Source: Nordella sp. HKS 07
GTDB lineage: Bacteria > Pseudomonadota > Alphaproteobacteria > Rhizobiales > Aestuariivirgaceae
Assembly (NCBI RefSeq): GCF_011046735.1
Contig: NZ_CP049258.1
Coordinates: forward strand, 3,490,001-3,554,000
DNA: 64,000 nt
Reading direction: 5' to 3'
Position numbers and translations under genes: made by a program
The notes under the pieces: model-generated
What the model saw: only the letters and a program-made list of their open reading frames with translations
Database searches by the model: none
What the model was told of the DNA's origin: nothing
Part shown: positions 57,939 through 64,000 of the stretch, in pieces
Numbering within the stretch: the first letter of the stretch is position 1
How the letters are laid out: each line of letters begins with the position of its first letter

Positions 57939-59670
57939 ATGACAAAGCCTCTTAGCCGGATGCTGCCGGCCCTGGCCTTCGGGCTGCTTTTTGCCGCCCT
58001 TCCCGCCCAGGCGGGTTATGAAGATCTCGACGTCGAGGGAAGCTCGCTCTCCGGCAGTTATCTGGCCGGCCGCTTCGCCGGCAAGCAGCGCGACCTGGAT
58101 GCCGCCGGACAAGTATTTCCAGCAGGCATTACGTGACGATCCCAATAACGCCGTCCTCATCGAGCGGGTCTTCATCTTCGATCTGTCGGAGGGCAAGGTC
58201 GCCAGCGCCGAGGACTATGCCGAACGGGTCTTGAGCTTCAACAGCCAGCACCGTATGGCGCGTTTCGTACTGGGGCTTCGCGATGTGAGGCTCAAGCGCT
58301 TCGTCAAGGCGCGCGAGAATTTCAAGAAAGCCGCCTATACGCCGATCGGCGAGCTCACCGCCACACTGCTCACCGCCTGGACCTATGCCGCCCAGGGCAA
58401 CCAGGCGCAGGCCTTCAGCACGCTCGACAAGCTCGATCGCAATGAATCGCTCGAGAATTTCAAATCCTATCACGGCGCGCTGATCGCCGACTATCTCGGC
58501 GCCAATATCCGCGCCGACAGCTTCTACAAGAAGGCTTACAGTCAGGCCGGCAATTCGCTGCGCGTCGTCCAGGCCTATGGCAACTATCTCGAACGCAACG
58601 GCCGCAAGGACGAGGCGCGCAAGGTCTATGAGCAGTTCCTCGCGACCGCCGAGAAGAACCCGCTGGTGCGCCAGGCGCTGACCAATCTCGACAAGGGGAG
58701 CACGCCCGCGTCCTTCGTCAAGACGCCGGAAGCCGGCATAAGTGAAGCCCTGTTCTCAGTGGCGAGCGCGCTGTCCGACGATCAGGGCCTCGAGGTGGCC
58801 TTGGCCTATGCCCAGCTCGCTCTGTCGGTCAATGGCGACCGCAACATCAATCTGACGCTGCTCGGCGACATTTATGAGAGCATGAGCTCCTATCAGCGTT
58901 CGATCGAGGCCTATGACGCGATCGACAAGACTTCCGTGCTCAAACCCAATGCCGAGCTCGAGGTCGCGGTCAATCTCCAGAGGCTCGAGAAAAAGGACGA
59001 GGCGAAGGCGAGGCTCAAGGCGCTGGTTGCCTCCGACCCCAAGGACTATGACGCGCTGGTGACGCTGGGCAATCTTTACCGCAACAACGAGGAGTTCGCC
59101 GCCGCGGCCGATAGCTATAACGCCGCCATAGCCCTCCTGGACAAGCCGGATCGCGACAACTGGACCGTTTATTATTACCGCGGCATCGCTTTCGAGCGCA
59201 CCAAGCAGTGGGACAAGGCCGAGACCGATTTCAGGAAAGCGCTCCAATTCGAGCCCGATCAGCCGATGGTGCTCAACTATCTCGGCTATTCGATGGTCGA
59301 CAAGAACATCAACCTCCCCGAGGCGATCGCCATGGTGAGGAAGGCGGTCGAGCTCAAGCCGAATGACGGCTATATCGTCGACAGCCTCGGCTGGGCGCAT
59401 TTCCGCCTGGGCGAGTATGAGGAGGCGGTGAAGCAGCTCGAGCGCGCCGTCGAGCTCAAGCCCGCCGATCCGGTCATCGCCGACCATCTGGGCGATGCCT
59501 ATTGGCGTGTCGGCCGCCAGCTCGAGGCGCGTTTCCAGTGGCAGCATGCCAAGGACAATAAGCCCGAGCCCGAGGATCTCGCCCGCATCGAGAAGAAGCT
59601 GAAGGAAGGCTTGGCCGCCGAGCCGCCGGTGACGCCGGCGCAGGGCGCTACGTCTGGAAACAACGGCTGA
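57939..59670 (+). pseudogene. Exported TPR-repeat protein, frameshifted near the N-terminus
   Basis: An exported helical-repeat protein. The N-terminal frame gives a signal peptide (MTKPLSRMLPALAFGLLFAAL, cut after AQA) and GYEDLDVEGSSLSGSYLAGRFAGKQRDLDAA; the rest continues in another frame from DKYFQQALRDDPNNAVL. One G is surplus at 58107-58108 (GCCGCCGGAC). The repaired length is ~576 residues with many TPR units (for example YRGIAFERTKQWDKAETDFRKAL, LGWAHFRLGEYEEAVKQLERAVELKP). Likely a scaffold or outer-membrane-associated protein; upstream of ispE in many Rhizobiales. A sequencing error is likely. Confidence 0.85.
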
Positions 59671-59717
59671 GAGCATCGGACCGAAAAGTGCGACGCGGTT
59701 TTCGGATAATCCGATGC
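59669..59717. repeat. Rhizobiales-type palindromic repeat, copy e
   Basis: GCATCGGA-CCGAAAA pairs with TTTTCGG-CCGATGC. It spans the end of the TPR gene stop (TGA) to the first bases of ispE; the ispE ATG (59714) lies in the right arm. Confidence 0.85.
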
Positions 59718-60565
59718 GTAAAACAAAAGTGCCTTTTGTCGAGCTGGCGCCCGCCAAGATCAATCTGGCGCTCCACGTGCTTGGCCGCAGGCATGGCGGC
59801 TTTCACGAGCTCGACAGCATCGTCGCCTTTGCCGGCATCGCCGACCGCCTGACCTTCGAGACGGCCCCGGACTGGCATCTCGAGATCAGCGGACCCTTTG
59901 CGGCCGGGCTCTGTTCGTCCCCCGACAATCTGGTGCTGAAGGCAGCCCGCGGCTTCGAGCAGGCCTTCGGGCAGGCGGCCCGCTATCACATCACGCTCGA
60001 GAAGAACCTCCCGATCGCCTCCGGGATCGGTGGCGGATCGGCCGATGCGGCGGCGACGCTGCGCGCGCTCGACAGCCTGTCCGCCAGGGCCGCCCCGCCA
60101 CGCGAGCTTGCCGGGCTGGCCGCCACGCTGGGCGCCGACGTGCCGGTCTGCCTGGTGGGCAGAAGCTGCCGCATGCGCGGTGCCGGCGAGCGCATAGACG
60201 TACTGGAGACGCTGGCGCCGATGCCGGCGGTGCTGATCAATCCACGCCGCGAAGTGGCGACGGCGCAGGTCTTCGCCAAGCTTGCCCTCAAGCCCGGCGA
60301 GACGGCGTTCGCCGGCCTGGAGGAGGGGGCAGATCCGGCCTCTTGCCGCAACGATCTCGCCGCGCCCGCCATGGCGATCGAACCTCTGATCGCCGACGTG
60401 CTCGCGGCGCTGAACGAGACCTCGGGATTGCGTTTCGCCCGTATGTCGGGATCGGGCGCCACCTGCTTCGGCATCTTCGCATCGCCGGAGGCAGCACAGG
60501 AAGCAGCACAGCGAATTTCCAGCGCGCATCCACAGTGGTGGATTGCTTCAACAATCATCGGCTGA
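59714..60565 (+). CDS. ispE: 4-diphosphocytidyl-2-C-methyl-D-erythritol kinase
   Basis: A 283-residue GHMP kinase of the MEP pathway. APAKINLALHVLGRR is the substrate-side N-terminus, PIASGIGGGSADAAATLRAL the ATP loop, and MSGSGATCFGIF the third GHMP motif. Full length for the family. The ATG at 59714 falls inside a palindromic repeat; a GTG at 59729 (VPFVELAPAKIN) is an alternative that would avoid it. IspH of the same pathway is at 27558. Confidence 0.95.
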   Translation: MRKTKVPFVELAPAKINLALHVLGRRHGGFHELDSIVAFAGIADRLTFETAPDWHLEISGPFAAGLCSSPDNLVLKAARGFEQAFGQAARYHITLEKNLPIASGIGGGSADAAATLRALDSLSARAAPPRELAGLAATLGADVPVCLVGRSCRMRGAGERIDVLETLAPMPAVLINPRREVATAQVFAKLALKPGETAFAGLEEGADPASCRNDLAAPAMAIEPLIADVLAALNETSGLRFARMSGSGATCFGIFASPEAAQEAAQRISSAHPQWWIASTIIG

Positions 60566-60611
60566 GCGCTGCATTGCACAAATTTTACGTGGCGACAGAG
60601 AGGCTAGGTTC

Positions 60612-62033
60612 TCAGGTCCGGGTCCTGCGGATCGAGCGTTCGACCGGCGGGCCTTCGAGGAACACACCGCCGCGCAATTGCGGCCGTGGCCGCGGCCGGG
60701 GGGTGAGCGGCTTCGGCGCGATCAACGGACAATTGATCGCATATTCACCAAAGGCATCGGCACCGTGACTGTTGATGTCATGCAACGGTCCGGCAAAGCC
60801 GCCGAGCGTCGGGCTCTGGCGGCGCGCATAACGGCGCAGGCGCGACAGGCCGAGCATCACCCGCTTGGTGCGGTTGAAGCGCATCAGCGGCAGCAGCGCC
60901 CGCGCCGCATTGACGCGCTCGGCCGGCCCTTGCTGCGCACCGACCCGGATCGGCTTCACGCCAAGCCCCATCAGCGTCAAGGCGCGGCTGCGTCCTCCCG
61001 CCCCCCATTCGCGCAGCTTCACATCATGGGGAAAGAAGTGCTCGCCATAGGCGTAGGGCCGCTCGCGCCCGATGCTTATGAGAGCCGGCGCGATCAACCT
61101 GGGCTCGGGCTGCAATTCGGGGAGGGCCTCGCGCACGATCTCCTCCGCCCCTTGACCACTGGTCTCGTGATAATCGACCGCGGTTACCCTGATTCCATCG
61201 TCCTGAAGGAACCAGATGGCCGTATAGTCGTCGATGCCGATATCCCAGGAGGTCACGACGGTCCGGCCCGGATCATGCGGGAAATCGCCGATGCGGCCCT
61301 GGCGCTCCGCTTCCGCGACGAGGCGCGCATAGTAGGAGGCCTCGCTGACGATTTCATAGGCGCCGCCCCAGACATGGTCGGCCATTTCGGGATCGCTCGC
61401 ATAATCGGACTCCTTCTCGCTGTTCAGCACATCGGGAAACCAGGGATTGTCATGCCAGTTGACGGCGGCGAGGACGGTATCGCCGCGCTTGCCCCCGCCC
61501 CGGAAAAAGCGATCCACGGCGTCCGTCTCATGGCGCGGATTCCAGCTGAACCAGAGCTCCGAGCCGGGCTTGCGGATGGTCGGCCTGAGCAGGCGAAGCG
61601 AGGTTTCGGACAGGTTCTGCGCTTCCTCGACCCAGGCGATGTCGTAGCCTTCGAGCGACTTGATGTTCTCCGAATTGAACGACTGCATGCCCTTGAAGAC
61701 GATGAGCGAGCCGCTGCGACCGCGGATCTCCTGCTCGAGCACGGTGAAGCGGTCGCCGAGATCGAATGTGCCGATCTTGTCGATCAGGAGCTGGCGCACC
61801 GATTCCCTTATCGAGTTCTGCACTTCGCGGATGCAGACGCAGCGCAGCCTGGCTTGGCTGCACCGCCAGATGAGCTCACCGGCGAAGAAATGCGATTTGG
61901 CGCTGCCTCTGCCGCCATAGGCGCCCTTGTAGCGCTTAGGCGCCAACAGCGGCTTGAAGGCGCGCGCGACTTCAAGTTTCTTTGGGGTCGACAATGTGGA
62001 TCTCGAATTCGGGAACTGCGGAATCGTCGTCAT
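60612..62033 (-). CDS. Phage terminase large subunit (PBSX/Terminase_3 type)
   Basis: A 473-residue DNA-packaging motor. Walker A GGRGSAKSHFFAGELI is at about residue 42, Walker B is IAWVEEAQNLS, the coupling motif NWHDNPWF-type region follows, and the RNase H-like nuclease has SWDIGIDDYTAIW and a late Asp in HDINSHGADAFGEYA. Both domains look intact. No portal, capsid or tail genes accompany it. The ATG at 62033 gives MTTIPQFPNS. It overlaps the small-subunit gene upstream by 62 bp and ends 46 bp from ispE. Confidence 0.9.
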   Translation of the reverse strand: MTTIPQFPNSRSTLSTPKKLEVARAFKPLLAPKRYKGAYGGRGSAKSHFFAGELIWRCSQARLRCVCIREVQNSIRESVRQLLIDKIGTFDLGDRFTVLEQEIRGRSGSLIVFKGMQSFNSENIKSLEGYDIAWVEEAQNLSETSLRLLRPTIRKPGSELWFSWNPRHETDAVDRFFRGGGKRGDTVLAAVNWHDNPWFPDVLNSEKESDYASDPEMADHVWGGAYEIVSEASYYARLVAEAERQGRIGDFPHDPGRTVVTSWDIGIDDYTAIWFLQDDGIRVTAVDYHETSGQGAEEIVREALPELQPEPRLIAPALISIGRERPYAYGEHFFPHDVKLREWGAGGRSRALTLMGLGVKPIRVGAQQGPAERVNAARALLPLMRFNRTKRVMLGLSRLRRYARRQSPTLGGFAGPLHDINSHGADAFGEYAINCPLIAPKPLTPRPRPRPQLRGGVFLEGPPVERSIRRTRT

Positions 62034-62379
62034 CGCGAACCTCCTCGTTGTCGCGCGGGGCTGCGCTGTTGGAGAGATCGGGCAGGATTTTCTTGAGCAG
62101 GCCGAAAGCGGTCGTGATCTGGGAGGGCGACAGCTCGCACCGCCCCCGGACATGGTCGAGCAGGATATCGAGGACGCCGCCCTCGGTGATCTTCTGGCGG
62201 TCGGCGGCGATCCGCTCGGAGTTGCGCAGCGGCCGCGGAGGCGGCGATTGCCCCGAAGGTTCCGGTGACGGCACGGGTGGTGCGCCGCCGCTTACCTGCG
62301 AGTCGGAATGGCGGTGACCCGTTTCCGTCAGGAATGTCGGAATGGAGGGTTTTCGTCCGCTGAAGCGTTGGGCGATCAT
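61972..62379 (-). CDS. Putative phage terminase small subunit-like protein
   Basis: A 135-residue product if started at 62379 (MIAQRFSGRKPS). The Pro-rich N-terminal half has low complexity. The C-terminal segment GGVLDILLDHVRGRCELSPSQITTAFGLLKKILPDLS resembles the domain found just ahead of large terminase genes in many alphaproteobacterial phages. It overlaps the large subunit gene by 62 bp. The small-subunit role is inferred from position and that segment. Confidence 0.6.
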   Translation of the reverse strand: MIAQRFSGRKPSIPTFLTETGHRHSDSQVSGGAPPVPSPEPSGQSPPPRPLRNSERIAADRQKITEGGVLDILLDHVRGRCELSPSQITTAFGLLKKILPDLSNSAAPRDNEEVRDDDDSAVPEFEIHIVDPKET

Positions 62380-62737
62380 GGTCCACCGTGATGTATGGGA
62401 TGGCGACAGAAGTGGCAGGTCCGGTAGCCGTGGCGGCGGGAAGCTGCGCCGTGCTTGCGGTCTGAGCGCAAGTTCAGGCTTCAGAACCGAAATGCCCGCG
62501 GGTTTGAGCCGTGGGTACAATATTTCCGATTCTGATATTTCCCAAAACTCACGTTTTGGCCCACGAGTTCAAGCGATATTTTTGCCGGGATGCGAGTATG
62601 AGGCCGGCACTCGTGACCCAAAGCTCGTCGAGCGACTAGTAAGATAAGTTCGTTGAATTGGCAGGCACCTCATGCTCGGGACAATATGTCCCTCACGTTC
62701 AGAAGCACGCATTGCTCCGCCGGATTGAGTGCTGCCC
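62380..62737. other. Intergenic phage-remnant DNA
   Basis: No gene recognised. It holds the segment TGATATTTCCCA ... TTTTGGCCCACGA ... TCAAGCG at 62533-62575, which also occurs at 24529-24570. The lower GC content from about 62.5 kb rightwards differs from the housekeeping DNA and suggests acquired sequence. Confidence 0.5.
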
Positions 62738-62777
62738 TCTGAAGCGAAGGTCACGGGTTCGAACCCCCTAGGGACGC
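62738..62777 (+). other. tRNA 3'-end fragment, probable attachment-site scar
   Basis: GAAGCGAAGGTC ... GGGTTCGAACCCC ... AGGGACGC reads like the variable loop, T-arm (TTCGAAC loop at 62758-62764) and acceptor end of a tRNA. There is no matching 5' half upstream and no CCA. Tyrosine-integrase prophages duplicate such tRNA ends on insertion, and an integrase remnant follows at 62916. Confidence 0.55.
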
Positions 62778-62915
62778 TATTTTTCCAGTCCCAAAAATCC
62801 ACCGAAAAGCTATTGTTTTTTGGGGGCTTATCGGAATTTGGGCTCGGCTCCCCCTTGACGAGTTGGACATGCATTTGGACACAGAATTTGGGCACACATT
62901 GGGACGGTTCGAGTC

Positions 62916-63158
62916 ATGAAGGTGGAGAGGCGCGGCTTCACCGATGTTGAAGCGGTGAAGGTCTTCAAGACTGCCGATTCTGAAGACGACGCAGAGACGC
63001 CGGATGCGATTGCCGCTCGTATTGTTGGACACTCTACTCACATGGGGATCACTTACGGCACTTATAGCCGCGAAGATTTGCCCGTCGTGCGCGACGCTCT
63101 GCTTAAGGTCAAACTGCCAAAGCCGGCCACACAGATTCTAAAGTCGGCATCATGGTGA
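62916..63158 (+). pseudogene. Phage integrase (tyrosine recombinase) remnant
   Basis: An 80-codon ORF. The beginning (RRGFTDVEAVKVFKTAD) resembles the start of the catalytic core and the end (IVGHSTHMGITYGTYSREDLPVVRDAL) resembles the C-terminal box with the Tyr region. The middle, which should contain the R-H-x-x-R catalytic residues, is absent, so this is an internally deleted, inactive copy. It lies about 140 bp from the tRNA fragment, the usual place for a prophage integrase. Confidence 0.7.
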
Positions 63159-63161
63159 TGA

Positions 63162-63941
63162 TCACCTATTCTGTTTCAACGGCCCGTCGCCAATCACAGC
63201 TTCAATGCGCTTCTGAAGCTGCATCTTCAAGTCTCCCAATTCGCTCCATACGATATGGTTGAACTGGCGCGTATCAAACTGCAAATCATCCAACGAGTCT
63301 GCCCGAACAGTCCAGAAAACTGGGATGTTCAGTCCCTTGGCGAAGCCTGCCTCATAATACACATTTCCCCTGGACCTATCCTTTTCACATGTGAAATCGC
63401 ACACCACAAATCGAGATCGCCTAATCTCGGCTATTATTTCATCATCGACTTTTCCGACATGATTCTTCTGATCAATTCGAAGCGGCAAGTATCCAGCGGC
63501 TCTAATTGCGGGCTCAATGGCCGTATCATAGGCGGCCTTTACAGGCTCACCGAACCACATTGCGACAAAGCCTTGCTGGGAGGTCGAGTTCGTACCTCTG
63601 AGGTCAGCGAGCTTGGCATAGCCTTTTGGCTTCAACGTAAAGTGATGAACTGTGTCGCTCACGTGCCTTGGTGCCTTGTGTTCTAGCCATCCCTCTTCTG
63701 CGCAAAAGTATACTAGCGTCGTGATTTCAAGCGGCACCAATGAACAGGTCCAGGCGAGTATTTCGGCCTCGAATAGCGAATTCTCAATCGTCCTATGATC
63801 TTGCACGTATAGTTTAAGCACCTGCCCAAGCAATTCGCTTCGCCTTTCGATGTAGCGCAATAGGAATTCCGCGCGTTCAAAGACTGAGGCTTTGGATACA
63901 TGCGGATGGCTTCTATATTGTAACTGTCGATCGAAGGGCAT
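63162..63941 (-). CDS. Nucleoside 2-deoxyribosyltransferase/TIR-like domain protein
   Basis: A 259-residue protein. Residues ~1-115 are helical, with a possible winged-helix part (LVYFCAEEGWLEHKAPRHVSD). The C-terminal ~135 residues form an NDT/TIR-like Rossmann domain: QQGFVAMWFGEPVKAAYDTAIEPAIRAAGY, RSRFVVCDFTCEKDRSRGNVYYEAGFAKGLNIPVFWT, with an Asp in CDF and Glu in NVYYEAG at the expected catalytic positions. Such domains occur in nucleoside hydrolases and in NAD-degrading defence effectors; which applies here is unknown. The frame stays open upstream to the window edge, so the N-terminus may be incomplete. It lies beside a phage scar. Confidence 0.72.
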   Translation of the reverse strand: MPFDRQLQYRSHPHVSKASVFERAEFLLRYIERRSELLGQVLKLYVQDHRTIENSLFEAEILAWTCSLVPLEITTLVYFCAEEGWLEHKAPRHVSDTVHHFTLKPKGYAKLADLRGTNSTSQQGFVAMWFGEPVKAAYDTAIEPAIRAAGYLPLRIDQKNHVGKVDDEIIAEIRRSRFVVCDFTCEKDRSRGNVYYEAGFAKGLNIPVFWTVRADSLDDLQFDTRQFNHIVWSELGDLKMQLQKRIEAVIGDGPLKQNR

Positions 63942-64000
63942 TCGACACCCAGAGAATGTTGCTTGACCATCCAGAATGTAACTATTGCCCGTTCCGGTGG

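Noticed and set aside
62738-62777. A complete tRNA gene
   Set aside because: Only the 3' third resembles a tRNA; no D-arm, no 5' acceptor strand and a mismatch in the T-stem.

Overview
This window looks like chromosomal DNA of a GC-rich alphaproteobacterium, most likely a Hyphomicrobiales (Rhizobiales-type) genome. The evidence is a CcrM-type methyltransferase gene with GANTC sites in its promoter, a split ATP synthase F0 operon that includes subunit b', a ctaC-ctaD-ctaB-coxF-ctaG-ctaE oxidase cluster next to tldD and an ialB-like gene, a tandem glycine riboswitch ahead of gcvTHP, and several short palindromic intergenic repeats of the kind common in rhizobia. Family assignments were made by reading protein motifs; no database search was run.

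Layout. 0-2.5 kb: a frameshifted nitronate monooxygenase gene and a LysR regulator divergent from a DUF1127 gene. 2.5-7.4 kb: two DUF937 genes, a MATE exporter coupled to a HAD hydrolase, and a class V aminotransferase. 7.4-7.9 kb: yefM-yoeB. 8-16.7 kb: tldD, an ialB-like gene and the aa3 cytochrome c oxidase genes through DUF983 and SURF1. 17-24 kb: thrC, an M16 peptidase (frameshifted), a GNAT enzyme and a large membrane PAS-GGDEF-EAL protein (frameshifted). 24-28.5 kb: a degenerate non-coding stretch, yqgE, a DsbD-domain protein, a peroxiredoxin, rnhA and ispH. 28.7-33.5 kb: glycine riboswitch and gcvT-gcvH-gcvP. 33.5-41 kb: an MBL-fold protein, an aldehyde dehydrogenase, a DUF2167 remnant, atpI-B-E-F'-F and an AmpG-like transporter. 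41-49.6 kb: smc-dsbA-dciA divergent from mutY, higBA, ccrM and rnhB. 49.6-54.2 kb: a PEP-mutase family enzyme, a radical SAM protein behind an SOS-type box, an amino-acid binding protein, moaB, a LysE remnant and a uracil-DNA glycosylase. 54.2-60.6 kb: ETF-QO, a TadG/vWA protein, a TPR lipoprotein-like gene (frameshifted) and ispE. 60.6-64 kb: a decayed prophage (terminase genes, a tRNA 3'-end fragment, an integrase remnant) and a nucleoside-deoxyribosyltransferase/TIR-like protein.

Most of the window is conserved housekeeping DNA: respiration (oxidase, F0, ETF-QO), one-carbon metabolism, and DNA repair or chromosome care (smc, mutY, udg, rnhA, rnhB, ccrM). The accessory signals are two toxin-antitoxin pairs with visible palindromic operators, the phage scar at the right edge with a possible effector gene beside it, and two 96%-identical copies of a 165-bp double-hairpin repeat. 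Four conserved genes each carry one frame-disrupting indel. Either the assembly has residual indel errors or some of these genes are decaying; the sequence alone cannot decide.
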